Notes: a model not told the origin generated them from the sequence alone. DNA of 64,000 bases from FEB-22 sp003105195 (GCA_027493405.1 JAOSKV010000047.1:1-64000), one strand, 5' to 3'. Positions 40,313-48,706 are shown, counted from the stretch's first letter. Program-made: numbers and translations.

Positions 40313-40823
40313 GGGGCTCGCTCGCGCCGTTGTGCGGGCGGCGGCCCGGCTGGATCGAGGGCGCCGACATCGCGGGCGCGCTCTTGACCGTGCGGTAGAG
40401 CAGGAACCCCGCGAGCGCGGCCACCCCGAAGACCAAAGCGGGCTGGCGGCGCGTGAAGTCGGACGCGGCCCGGACCAGCTCGTCCACCGACTGGTCGCGC
40501 AGCCCGTCCGCATAGTGGTCGATGCGGTCGGCCGCCATCCGGACCAGGCCGGCGAGCTGCGGGGCATTCTGATCGAGATCGTCGGCGGCGCGCTTCGCGG
40601 ACTGCGCGAAATGGCCCACCATGTCGGCGCCGGTCTCGACCTGCCGGTCGAGCAGGCCCATCACCTGGGTCTTCATGGTGGCGGCCGCATCGGCGGCCGT
40701 CTGCCGCGCCTGCGCGGCCACGTCCTGCGCCGCGTCCGAGGCCTTCGACACGACGTCGCCCGCGCCCTTGCGCCGCGATCCGCCGCGTGTCCCGCGCGCG
40801 GATTCGAAATCCTGACTGCTCAT
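40302..40823 (-). CDS. YqjD-like / nutrient-deprivation-type membrane protein
   Basis: A 173-aa protein: a basic N-terminus (GTRGGSRRKGAGD), a long Ala/Gln/Asp-rich amphipathic helix (AAQDVAAQARQTAADAAATM), and a C-terminal membrane helix (PALVFGVAALAGFLLYRTVK). This layout matches YqjD/ElaB and rhizobial 'nutrient deprivation-induced' proteins. It is the first gene of the leftward five-gene operon, so the promoter should lie in 40824-41041. Function is inferred only by resemblance. Confidence 0.7.
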   Translation of the reverse strand: MSSQDFESARGTRGGSRRKGAGDVVSKASDAAQDVAAQARQTAADAAATMKTQVMGLLDRQVETGADMVGHFAQSAKRAADDLDQNAPQLAGLVRMAADRIDHYADGLRDQSVDELVRAASDFTRRQPALVFGVAALAGFLLYRTVKSAPAMSAPSIQPGRRPHNGASEPHDA

Positions 40824-41041
40824 GGGAGTCCTCCGTGTATCCCATGCAACGGTGGGGCCACGCGATGGTTCCGCGTGCGATCGCCGCAGCGCGACTTCCG
40901 GGCCGGAGGCGACGACCGCGCCGGCGGCTGCGCACGCGATGGTGGTCCGCGACAGAGAGACCGCAGCATCTGTGACGTCGCTCACAGGCGGGCTTGCGAA
41001 TCCATGGTCGAATGACGCGTCGCGCCGCAAAGGAGACGATC

Positions 41042-41749
41042 ATGCGCGTCAGTGAGGGTTTCGCGGGGCTCGCGGCCCTGGCCGGATTGCTGCTCGCGGG
41101 CGGCGCGGCTCTTGCCGAGGACCATGCGCACCACGGCTATCAGGGCCGCCACGGCATCGGCCACGAGCGCTGGCACGGCGCCTTCTATTCCCGGCTGGTG
41201 CGCCAGGACGGCAAGAGCTGCTGCAGCCTCACGGATTGCGTGCCGACCCAGTCGCGCATGGTCGACGACCACTACGAGGTGCTGGTGGACGGCGAATGGA
41301 CCCCGGTTCCCGAGCACGTGATCCAGCACGTCAGCGCGCCCGACGGCGGCGCGCATGTCTGCTTCCCGAAGCAGCCGCATCCGCAATACCCGAAGGGCAC
41401 GCTGTTCTGCGTGGTGCTGCCGCCCGAGGGTGAGCCGCGCCGGCCGGTCGGGCAGGGCGCGCGCACAGCCGCGCCGCAGACCCGCAGCGGTCGCCGTCTC
41501 CGGATCGCCCAGCCCCTGAACGAGCCGCCACCCGTTGAGCGGCAGCAGCGCCGCGTGCAGCAGCAGCACCGGCAGCGCCCAGGCCACCGCGCCATAGACC
41601 ATGAAGGCGAGGTTGGACGCGATCGCGACGACGCGCAGCGGCGCTCCAGTTCGTCGCATTTTCGACGCCGAACCGGTGCCCACTTCGACGGAAAATGCTC
41701 CATATCCCGGGTCCAGAAGGCGGCGAACACCAGCGCCGCGCCGAGATAG
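41042..41749 (+). CDS. secreted Cys-rich protein, paralogue of the 35.6-kb gene, with a suspect C-terminal extension
   Basis: The first 130 residues are a signal peptide (VSEGFAGLAALAGLLLAGG) and the same domain as the gene at 35641: HGIGHERWHGAFYSRL, SCCSLTDCVPTQSR, YEVLVDGEWTPVP, GGAHVCFPK and YPKGTLFCVVLPPE. The paralogue stops right after LPPE, but this frame runs on for ~105 basic residues. That tail is antisense to a YgjV-like gene and probably not a natural domain, implying a lost stop or an indel near 41435. The AAGGAGACGATC leader supports the ATG at 41042. Confidence 0.7.
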   Translation: MRVSEGFAGLAALAGLLLAGGAALAEDHAHHGYQGRHGIGHERWHGAFYSRLVRQDGKSCCSLTDCVPTQSRMVDDHYEVLVDGEWTPVPEHVIQHVSAPDGGAHVCFPKQPHPQYPKGTLFCVVLPPEGEPRRPVGQGARTAAPQTRSGRRLRIAQPLNEPPPVERQQRRVQQQHRQRPGHRAIDHEGEVGRDRDDAQRRSSSSHFRRRTGAHFDGKCSISRVQKAANTSAAPR

Positions 41750-41778
41750 CCGATGTACTCCGCGATGCGAGGATCCAT
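41500..41778 (-). pseudogene. YgjV-like inner-membrane protein, broken by a palindromic repeat
   Basis: Begins MDPRIAEYIGYLGAALVFAAFW (start 41778), then after TRDM meets the repeat at 41656-41698. The rest, PLRVVAIASNLAFMVYGAVAW and VLLLHAALLPLNGWRLVQ, is in another frame. Together these are the parts of a typical ~85-aa YgjV-type protein (three helices), sometimes found fused to cyclic-nucleotide-binding domains. Translation through the repeat in the first frame gives EHFPSKWAPVRRRKCDELE and then nonsense. No stop codon follows naturally; coordinates of the end are approximate. Confidence 0.65.
41656..41698. repeat. 43-bp palindromic repeat inside a coding region
   Basis: The ends GCATTTTC and GAAAATGC are inverted around a CCGAACCGGTGCCCACTTCG core. 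It is the same family as 9711-9758 and 63736-63780. A TGGAGC hexamer occurs on both sides when read on the minus strand, as a possible target duplication. Confidence 0.75.
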
Positions 41779-42031
41779 CTCCCTGCTCCCGTCCCGCATG
41801 GATCGCGCGGACAGGGGTAGCCGGGCCGGGTACGCCGGGCTGTGACCGGGGTCACGGGAGCGGCGGATGTGAGGAGACGTGATCGCATAGGGCAGGGGCG
41901 TCGAAGGTGTCCTTTTTCTTTGCACGCATCAATGCCGCAACGTCAGGTTCGTGCGGCCGAGTGGTAAATCAGGTTGCCTGCGCGCAAGAGTTGATGGACA
42001 ATGCACCGCAGGGAAGCTGCGGGGGCGTGAT

Positions 42032-42782
42032 ATGCGTATCGTGATGACGCTCGCAATCGCCGCGACGTGGGGCGGCTGCGTGACTCAGGAGACCCCGTTT
42101 TCAGGCCAAGGCCCAGCAGGGATCGCTGATCCGAGACGGCAATCCCGCGCTGGTGTCGCGCAACCCGAGTTCCCTCGTGCTGATCCGGCCTGCGGCGCGC
42201 CACTTCGTGCCGGGTGGTCGTCCGATCTTCGTCGTGGGCATCTACAATCTCGGCAAGGGGCCGGTCGAATTCCGCGTCGCGAATGTCGAGGCGGTGCAGA
42301 CCGTCAACCGGCAGGCCGTCGACCTGAAGGTCATCACCTATGAGCAATTGGTCAACGAGGAGCGCAACCGGCAGATCTTCGCCGCCGTTCTCACCGGCGT
42401 CGCGGCCGGTGCCAACGCGGTCGCCGCCTCGCAGAGCGGCTATTATCATGGCAACACGACCATCCACACGTCGCGCGGCACCTACACGGCCCACACGACC
42501 GGCTTCAGCCCGACTGCGGCCGCGATCGCCCAGGCGCGCGCGAGCGCACAGAACGAGGCGATGATCGCCAGCACGATCGAAGCGGGCCAGCGCAACATGG
42601 CGATGCTCGAGCAGGCGGTCATCAAGGACAATACACTGCTGCCGGGCGAATGGTATGGGGGCCAAGTTCATCTGCAGCCGCTGGGCTCAGACGCCGCCAG
42701 CGGGCCGAAGACATACTCGATCGCGCTGCTTGTGGGGCCGGACCGCCACGAAATCGACATCGTGCAGGAGGCCGTGCGGTAG
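42032..42782 (+). CDS. putative lipoprotein, frameshifted
   Basis: The frame starts MRIVMTLAIAATWGGCVTQ, a lipoprotein-type signal with a plausible acylated Cys16. After ETPF the frame changes in the TTTT run at 42098-42101, continuing FQAKAQQGSLIRDGNPALVS and on for ~220 residues (FVPGGRPIFVVGIYNLGKGP, QSGYYHGNTTIHTSRGTYTA, SIALLVGPDRHEIDIVQ). The Gly/Tyr/Thr-rich middle and beta-rich ends suggest an envelope protein. No family recognised. Joined length is about 249 aa. A homopolymer slip is the simplest explanation of the shift. Confidence 0.6.
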
Positions 42783-42913
42783 AAGCAGTCGCCGACTCGG
42801 CCCGGCACCGCTGCGGTTCGTGTTGGCGAAGCCAGGCGCCAGCCTCTGTATCTGCAACGCACCGCCGAAAACTTCGCTGAGTCCCAGATGAGGCGGTCGA
42901 GGCGACACACGGT

Positions 42914-43114
42914 CTATTCGGCCGCTTCGATCAGCTCGATGTCCTTCTTCAGGAGGGCGTTGACGAGCTCGTTCAGTGTCACCCCGCGCGCAGCGGCGCG
43001 CTCGGTGAGAAATGCCAGCACCTCGGGGTCGAGATGCACCGGCGGGTTCAGCATCGCATTCGGGCGATGGAACTTGCCGCGCTGGCCCCGGGAAAGATCG
43101 TACTCGTCTTTCAT
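42914..43114 (-). CDS. BrnA-like ribbon-helix-helix antitoxin
   Basis: A 66-aa protein starting MKDEYDLSRGQRGKFHRP, with a strand (PVHLDPEVLAFL) followed by two helices (RAAARGVTLNELVNALLKKD), a ribbon-helix-helix-like layout of type II antitoxins. Its start codon overlaps, in ATGA form, the stop codon of an upstream frame that ends like a BrnT toxin. As the toxin is a remnant, this is now probably an orphan antitoxin. Confidence 0.7.
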   Translation of the reverse strand: MKDEYDLSRGQRGKFHRPNAMLNPPVHLDPEVLAFLTERAAARGVTLNELVNALLKKDIELIEAAE

Positions 43115-43203
43115 GGTATCGGGTCCTCCCGGTACTGACGCGCTTCGGCCCGGGTCGGCGGTCGAGCCGAGATGTTCTCACCAGGACCCGTTCAGGGTTC
43201 GCA
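43111..43203 (-). pseudogene. 3' remnant of a BrnT-like toxin
   Basis: The last 22 codons read ENISARPPTRAEARQYREDP-type sequence to a TGA that overlaps the antitoxin ATG. The ISARP...EAR..Y motif is the conserved BrnT C-terminus. Upstream, one more indel would join VLVR to ISARP. Beyond 43203 the sequence dissolves into homopolymer runs, so the 5' end of the gene is missing. Confidence 0.55.
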
Positions 43204-43314
43204 TCGAAAGGGGTCCGGGGGGGGAGGAGAAAAAAAAGAGAGGGAGAAACAACACCCCGAAGAGGGGGGCCAAAAAAAAAAAAAAGGGCCCCCCAGGCCC
43301 CCCCCCCCCTGGTG
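43203..43314. other. low-complexity homopolymer tract, probable artefact
   Basis: A succession of runs: G8, A8, purine stretches, A14 or so and C10 or more. It is unlike anything else in this 64-kb GC-rich window. It interrupts the toxin gene. No coding or regulatory structure is evident. The surrounding 43315-43530 has no recognisable gene. Confidence 0.6.
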
Positions 43315-43530
43315 CTTGCTTCAGAACGGGCAGGTGGCCCGCCAGAGATGCCAATTCAATTGCGCACCAAGCACGGGCATTCCCGCAGCGCAGGTACGCT
43401 AATGACTGGGGCCGGGCGCATCAACGGGCGCGGCGGGACAGACGGTCAGGGGCAACTGGAGGGAGGCTGAGCCCAGCTCGAGCCGCGTGGTCAGCCCTTA
43501 CCGAGCCTTGCGAAAGGAGCAAGTTTCATT

Positions 43531-43552
43531 TATGACTGACCGGTCAGTCATA
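43531..43552. promoter_or_regulatory. TetR-family operator upstream of the exporter operon
   Basis: A perfect 22-bp palindrome made of the half-site TATGACTGACC and its exact complement, ending 13 bases before the TetR start codon. Position and symmetry fit autoregulation of the TetR-HlyD-ABC operon. ACTGACCGGTCAGT-like sites are typical for TetR proteins. Confidence 0.8.
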
Positions 43553-43565
43553 ATAGGTTGTCAGA

Positions 43566-44198
43566 ATGCGTTCGCCGGCGAGCCAGAGAAACTCCGAGAA
43601 GATCCCCCGCGCCGCGGGGGCGCAGGCGCGGCGGGCGGCGATCCTCTCGGCCGCGCTGGACGAGTTCTCGGCGCGCGGCTTCGCAGCGGCGCGGCTCGAC
43701 GACGTGGCGAAGCGGGCCGGGGTCGCGAAGGGCACGATCTATCTCCATTTCCGCGACAAGGAGGCGCTGTTCCAGGAGATCGTGCGCGCCGAGATCGGCC
43801 CGTTCATCGGGCTCCTGGAGCGCGCGCCGGACGCACAGGTCCCGGTGCGTGCGCTCATGGAGCGCCTGATGGAGGCCTTCGTGCGCGAGGTCCTCACCAC
43901 GCGACGACGCGACATCCTCCGGCTGATCATCACGGAAGGGCCGCGCTTTCCGGCGCTCGCCGAATTCTACTACCGCGAGGTCGTCAGCCGCGGGGCCGCG
44001 GCCATGCGCGGCCTCATGCGCCGCGCGGCGGAGCGCGGTGAAGTGCCGAGCGACGCGGTTGCGCGCTTTCCCCAGCTCATCGTCGCGCCCGCGCTGCTGA
44101 CCGTGATCTGGAACAGCCTGTTCGAAAACCTGGAGCCGCTGGACGCGGCTGAGATGATGCGCGCGCATCTCGACGTGGTGTTCGGGGTGAAGTCATGA
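43566..44198 (+). CDS. TetR-family transcriptional repressor (CecR-like)
   Basis: A 210-aa regulator. The N-terminal helix-turn-helix is complete: ILSAALDEFSARGFAAARLDDVAKRAGVAKGTIYLHF in order, followed by FRDKEALFQEIV. The C-terminal ligand domain resembles CecR/YbiH, which controls the ybhGFSR exporter of Escherichia coli, and the downstream genes match that layout. It overlaps the HlyD gene by 4 bases. A 22-bp palindromic operator immediately upstream suggests autorepression relieved by an unknown drug or metabolite. Confidence 0.9.
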   Translation: MRSPASQRNSEKIPRAAGAQARRAAILSAALDEFSARGFAAARLDDVAKRAGVAKGTIYLHFRDKEALFQEIVRAEIGPFIGLLERAPDAQVPVRALMERLMEAFVREVLTTRRRDILRLIITEGPRFPALAEFYYREVVSRGAAAMRGLMRRAAERGEVPSDAVARFPQLIVAPALLTVIWNSLFENLEPLDAAEMMRAHLDVVFGVKS

Positions 44199-45157
44199 GC
44201 GTGAACCGCATCCTGCCGCTGCTGCTGACCGCGCTCGCGCTCGCGGCGTGCGACGGGAATCCCGGCACGCGCTTCCAGGGCTGGGTCGAGGCCGACCTCG
44301 TCTTCGTCGGCCCGGACGAGGCGGGCCGGGTGGAGACGCTGGCGGTGCGCGAGGGCGACCAGGTCGAGGCCGGCGCGCCGCTGTTCGCGGTCGACGCCGC
44401 GCTGCAGGAGGCGGACCTCGATGCCGCGCGCGCCGCGGTCGCGGAGGCGAAGGCCCGGCTCGCGCGGCTCGAAGCCGCGCAGCAGCGCGACGCCGAGATC
44501 GCCGTGCTGGAGGCGCAGGAGCGCCGCGCCGAGGCCGCGCTGGCGCTGAGCAGCGCCGAGCTCGAGCGCCAGCTCGCGCTCGCCCGGAAGAGCATCGCCA
44601 GCGAGGCGCAGCTCGACACCGCCAAGGCCAATGCCAGCCGCGACCGCGCCGCGCTCGCGGAGGTGCGCGGGCAGATCGCGGTCGCGCGCATGCCGGCGCG
44701 CGAGGAGGACATCGCGGCCGCGCGCAACGCGCTCGCCGCCGCGCAGGCGCGGCGCGCGGCGGCCGAGACGCGGCTCGCCCGGCGCAGCCTCGCGAGCCCG
44801 GCGGCTGGCATCGTGCAGCAGCTCTACTACCGGCCGGGCGAGCAGGTGGCGGCGGGCCGGCCGGTGGTCGCCCTGCTGCCGCCCGGCAACCTGAAGCTCC
44901 GCTTCTTCGTGCCCGAGCCGCTGCTGCCGAAGGTCGCGCTCGGCGATACCGTCGACGTCGCCTGCGACGGGTGTCCCGCGGACCTGACGGCGCGCGTGAG
45001 CTTCATCTCGCGCAGCGCCGAGTTCACGCCGCCCGTGATCTATAGCCTGGAGGAACGCGCCAAGCTCGTGTTCCTGGTCGAGGCGCGACCCGGGCAGCCC
45101 GAGAGTCTGCGCGTCGGCCAGCCCGTGAACGTCGCCTTGCGGGGGGCGAAACCATGA
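44195..45157 (+). CDS. HlyD/YbhG-family periplasmic adaptor lipoprotein
   Basis: A 320-aa membrane-fusion protein. The N-terminus has a lipobox LALAAC with Cys19. A lipoyl/barrel region follows (FQGWVEADLVFVGPDEAGRV), then a long coiled coil (residues ~70-190, ARAAVAEAKARLARLEAAQ...), then a second barrel half (LASPAAGIVQQLYYRPGEQV, NLKLRFFVPEPLLPKV). It links the ABC pump to an outer-membrane factor. No outer-membrane gene is adjacent, so a shared TolC is assumed. Confidence 0.9.
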   Translation: MSVNRILPLLLTALALAACDGNPGTRFQGWVEADLVFVGPDEAGRVETLAVREGDQVEAGAPLFAVDAALQEADLDAARAAVAEAKARLARLEAAQQRDAEIAVLEAQERRAEAALALSSAELERQLALARKSIASEAQLDTAKANASRDRAALAEVRGQIAVARMPAREEDIAAARNALAAAQARRAAAETRLARRSLASPAAGIVQQLYYRPGEQVAAGRPVVALLPPGNLKLRFFVPEPLLPKVALGDTVDVACDGCPADLTARVSFISRSAEFTPPVIYSLEERAKLVFLVEARPGQPESLRVGQPVNVALRGAKP

Positions 45158-46077
45158 GCGCGATCGCGATCGAGGTCGAGGGGCTCACCAAGTCGTTCGA
45201 CGGCCGGGTGGTGGTGCGCGACCTCACGATGCAGGTGAAGCGCGGCACGATCTACGGCTTCCTCGGGCCGAACGGCTCGGGCAAGACCACCACGCTGCGC
45301 ATGCTGTGCGGCCTGCTGACGCCGGACGCGGGCCGCGGCACCACGCTCGGCTACGACATCATCACGGAATCGGACAAGATCAAGCTGCGCGTCGGCTACA
45401 TGACGCAACGCTTCAGCCTGTACCAGGACCTCTCGGTGCGGGAGAACCTGGAATTCGTGGCGCGGCTCTACGGGCTCGCCGACCCGGCGGGCGCCGCGCG
45501 CGCCATGATCGCCCGCCTCGGCCTCGACGGGCGCGAGGCGCAGCTCGCCGGCACGCTCTCGGGCGGCTGGAAGCAGCGGCTCGCGCTCGGCGCCTGCACG
45601 CTGCCGGGCCCCGACCTCCTGCTGCTCGACGAGCCGACCGCCGGCGTCGATCCCAAGGCGCGGCGCGAGTTCTGGGGCGAGATCCACCAGCTCGCGGCGG
45701 AGGGCCTGACCGTGCTGGTCTCGACCCACTACATGGACGAGGCCGAACGCTGCCACGAGATCGCCTATATCGCGTATGGCGTGCTGCTCACCCGCGGCAC
45801 CGTCGACGAGGTGGTCCAGCGCTCGCAGCTTTCGACCTGGACGGTGAGCGGGGAGGACCTCGCGGGCCTCGCCGAAGCGCTCGAAGGCAAGCCGGGCGTC
45901 GACATGGTGGCGCCGTTCGGCACCAACCTGCACGTCTCGGGCCGCGACGTCGCGGCGCTCGAGGCGGCGATCGCGCCCTACCGGGAGCGGGAGGGCTGGC
46001 GCTGGACCCCGTCCGAGCCCTCGCTCGAGGACGTGTTCATCGAGCTGATGGGCCGCGCGCAGGACAACTTCCAATGA
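45154..46077 (+). CDS. ABC exporter ATP-binding protein (YbhF-like)
   Basis: A 307-aa ATPase: Walker A GPNGSGKTT (38-46), signature LSGGW (135-139), Walker B LLLLDEP (155-161) with TAGVDP, and H-loop VSTHYMDEAERC. The C-terminal extension is typical of ABC-2/DrrA-type exporters. YbhF of E. coli has two fused ATPase domains (~580 aa); here there is only one, so it likely works as a homodimer. It overlaps both neighbours by 4 bases. Confidence 0.92.
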   Translation: MSAIAIEVEGLTKSFDGRVVVRDLTMQVKRGTIYGFLGPNGSGKTTTLRMLCGLLTPDAGRGTTLGYDIITESDKIKLRVGYMTQRFSLYQDLSVRENLEFVARLYGLADPAGAARAMIARLGLDGREAQLAGTLSGGWKQRLALGACTLPGPDLLLLDEPTAGVDPKARREFWGEIHQLAAEGLTVLVSTHYMDEAERCHEIAYIAYGVLLTRGTVDEVVQRSQLSTWTVSGEDLAGLAEALEGKPGVDMVAPFGTNLHVSGRDVAALEAAIAPYREREGWRWTPSEPSLEDVFIELMGRAQDNFQ

Positions 46078-47216
46078 GCGCGCTCTCCGGCCTGGTGCGG
46101 CGCGGCTTCTGGCGGCGCAGCGGGGCCATGGTGATCAAGGAGTTCATCCAGCTCAAGCGCGACCGCGTCTCCTTCGCGATGATCGTGATGATCCCGCTGA
46201 TGCAGCTGATCCTGTTCGGCTACGCGATCAACACGACGCCGCGCGACCTGCCGACCGCGCTGCTGCTCGCCGAGCGCAGCGACGCCGGGCGCGCGATCCT
46301 GGCGGCGCTCGAGAACACGCGCTACTTCCGCATCACCCACCGGGCGCGCGACACGGCCGAGCTCGACCGGCTGCTCGCCGCCGGCACCGTGCTGTTCGCC
46401 GTGGAGATCCCGGCGGGCTTCGAGCGCGCGCTGCGGCGCGGCGAGCGGCCGGCGCTGCTCGTTGCGGCGGACGCGACCGACCCGGTCGCCTCGGGCTCCG
46501 CGCTCGCCGCGCTCGGCCAGGTCGCGCAGACGGCGCTGCGCCACGAGCGGTCGCTCCCCGAGAGCGCCACGGCGCCGTTCGAGATCCGCGCCCATGCGCG
46601 CTACAACCCGGCGGGCGAGAGCTCGCTCAACATCGTCCCGGGCCTGGTCGGGACGATCCTGACCATGACGATGCTGATCTTCACGGCGCTGTCGGTGACG
46701 CGCGAAATCGAGCGCGGCACCATGGAGGCGCTGCTCTCGATGCCGATCACGCCGGTCGAGATCATGGTCGGCAAGATCGTGCCCTACATCCTGGTCGGTT
46801 TCGTGCAGGCCGCGCTGATCGTCGGCGTCGGCATCACCCTGTTCGGCATCCCGGTGCTCGGCAGCCTCACCCTGCTGGCGCTGCTCTCGACCCTGTTCAT
46901 CACCACCAACCTCGCGATCGGCTACACCTTCTCGACGCTGGCGCAGAACCAGCTGCAGGCGATGCAGATGTCGATCATGTTCTTCCTGCCCAACATCCTG
47001 CTCTCTGGATTCATGTTCCCGTTCGCCGGCATGCCCGCCTGGGCGCAGTGGATCGGCGAGCTCCTGCCGCTCACGCATTTCATCCGCATCGTGCGCGCCA
47101 TCATGCTCAAGGGCTCGACCGTCGCCGACCTGCAGGCCGACATGCTCTGGCTCGCCGGCCTGATGCTGCTGGCGATGACGATCGCGGTGACCCGGTTCAG
47201 GAGAACGCTGGACTGA
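46074..47216 (+). CDS. ABC-2 type exporter permease (YbhS/YbhR-like)
   Basis: A 380-aa permease of the ABC-2 family. One N-terminal helix (SFAMIVMIPLMQLILFGYA), a large periplasmic domain, then five helices beginning IVPGLVGTILTMTMLIFTALSVTREIERGTMEALL, with the conserved E.GT.E.LL motif and PNILLSGFMFPFAGMPAW. E. coli has two such permeases in this operon; only one is present here. Last gene of the operon. Confidence 0.92.
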   Translation: MSALSGLVRRGFWRRSGAMVIKEFIQLKRDRVSFAMIVMIPLMQLILFGYAINTTPRDLPTALLLAERSDAGRAILAALENTRYFRITHRARDTAELDRLLAAGTVLFAVEIPAGFERALRRGERPALLVAADATDPVASGSALAALGQVAQTALRHERSLPESATAPFEIRAHARYNPAGESSLNIVPGLVGTILTMTMLIFTALSVTREIERGTMEALLSMPITPVEIMVGKIVPYILVGFVQAALIVGVGITLFGIPVLGSLTLLALLSTLFITTNLAIGYTFSTLAQNQLQAMQMSIMFFLPNILLSGFMFPFAGMPAWAQWIGELLPLTHFIRIVRAIMLKGSTVADLQADMLWLAGLMLLAMTIAVTRFRRTLD

Positions 47217-47227
47217 GTGCGTAGGGC

Positions 47228-47330
47228 GTCATCCCGGCCGAGCGCAACGCGCGAAGGAGCTCGGGATCCCATCCCCGGTGGCTGCTGCTGAATCCCGGAG
47301 GCGCCGCCTCGCGGCGCTTTCCGGATGACG
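47228..47330. repeat. REP-like palindromic element
   Basis: Ends GTCATCCCGG and CCGGATGAC are inverted, with an internal hairpin GGCGCCGCCTCGCGGCGC. Same class as 2392-2496. Lies between the exporter permease and MFS genes; it may also act as the operon's 3' end. Confidence 0.65.
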
Positions 47331-47471
47331 GCGGAGGGCGAAACGCAGCGGTGGGGTTTCCTCCGTCCCCCGAAAGCCAAGTTGCCGGACGCCAGGCCTG
47401 CGTTTTCGGAATAGGAGAGGGCCCGGCGACGCGCTATAGCTGGCGCGAATACGGGGCAGGAACACGACACG

Positions 47472-48695
47472 ATGGACCTCACGGAAACACAAGCGGCGGC
47501 CGAGAAGGCGCGGTCGATCGCGTTCCTGAACTGGGCGCATGCGCTCGACCACTACGTGATGCTGATCTTCCCGACCGTGGTGATCGGGCTCGAGGCGGTG
47601 TATGGGCGGTCCTACAGCGAGCTGATCGCGCTCGGCACGGCCTCCTTCGTCGCCTTCGGGGTGTTCTCGCTGCCGGCCGGCTGGCTCGCGGACCGCTGGA
47701 GCCGGCGCAACATGATGGCGCTGTTCTATCTCGGCTGCGGGCTCTCGCTCGCGGCGGCGGCGGCGGCGCCGAACCTGATGATGCTGGCGGCGGCCCTGTT
47801 CGCGCTCGGCATGTTCGCCTCGATCTACCACCCGGTCGGCATGGCGATGCTGATCGAAGCCTCGAACGCGCGCGGGCGCACGCTCGCCTTCAACGGCGTG
47901 TGCGGCAACCTCGGCGCGGCGCTCGCGGCCGGCATCACGGCGCTGCTCGCTTCCTGGCTCGGCTGGCGCGGCGCCTTCGTGGTGCCGGCGGTCTTCTGCG
48001 TCGCGACCGCGGCCTGGTACGTGGCGCGCATGCCGGACGACCGGCATCACGCCAGGAGCCGCAAGTCCGCGCCCGAGGCGCGGCTCTCGCAGCGCGCCAT
48101 GCTGGGGCTGTTCGCCTGCTTCATCGTGGTCGCGCTGACGGCGGGCCTCACCTTCAACGTGATCTCGGTGGCGCTGCCGAAGATTATCGACGAGCGGCTC
48201 GGCCGCGAGGTGTCGCTGATGATGGTCGGCGGGCTCGCCACCGCGGTGTTCCTGTGCGGCGCGCTGGCGCAGCTCGCGGTCGGCCGGCTCTCGGAGCGCT
48301 ACGCGCCGCACGTGCTGTTCGCGATCATCGTGGTGATCGAGTTCCTGGCGATCCTCTGGTCGGCCTATGCGACCGGCCCGATGCTGATGATCGCGCTCGC
48401 GGTCGCGATGGCGGCGATCTACGGGCAGGTCACGGTCAACGACATGGTGCTGGCGCGCTACACCGCGGACGCCTGGCGCGGCCGCGTCTATGCGGTGCGC
48501 TACTTCCTGATCTTCATGTCCTCGGGCGCCGCGATCGGGCTGATCGCCTTCCTGCACGCGCGCGGCGGGTTCGACCTGGTGCTGCTCGCCTCGGCGGTGG
48601 TCGCCTTCGTGCTGGTCGCGGGCGTCGGCGGCATCGTCGCGATCGTCAGCGGCGCCGCGCCCGTCAAGGCGCCGGTCGTCGCCCCCGCCGAATAG
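47472..48695 (+). CDS. MFS transporter (fosmidomycin-resistance-like)
   Basis: A 407-aa major-facilitator protein with 12 predicted helices. It starts with NWAHALDHYVMLIFPTVVIGLE, and the loop 2-3 motif appears as GWLADRWSRRNMM. IYHPVGMAMLIEASNARGRTLA resembles the Fsr/fosmidomycin-resistance group, where the YHPVG stretch is typical. Substrate unknown. It is followed 12 bases later by a membrane protein gene, likely co-transcribed. Confidence 0.85.
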   Translation: MDLTETQAAAEKARSIAFLNWAHALDHYVMLIFPTVVIGLEAVYGRSYSELIALGTASFVAFGVFSLPAGWLADRWSRRNMMALFYLGCGLSLAAAAAAPNLMMLAAALFALGMFASIYHPVGMAMLIEASNARGRTLAFNGVCGNLGAALAAGITALLASWLGWRGAFVVPAVFCVATAAWYVARMPDDRHHARSRKSAPEARLSQRAMLGLFACFIVVALTAGLTFNVISVALPKIIDERLGREVSLMMVGGLATAVFLCGALAQLAVGRLSERYAPHVLFAIIVVIEFLAILWSAYATGPMLMIALAVAMAAIYGQVTVNDMVLARYTADAWRGRVYAVRYFLIFMSSGAAIGLIAFLHARGGFDLVLLASAVVAFVLVAGVGGIVAIVSGAAPVKAPVVAPAE

Positions 48696-48706
48696 CCGAC
48701 CGCGCG

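Noticed and set aside
43203..43314. AT-rich replication or transfer origin
   Set aside because: The tract is a chain of mononucleotide runs without DnaA boxes, iterons or symmetry, and it interrupts a gene; it looks like an artefact.
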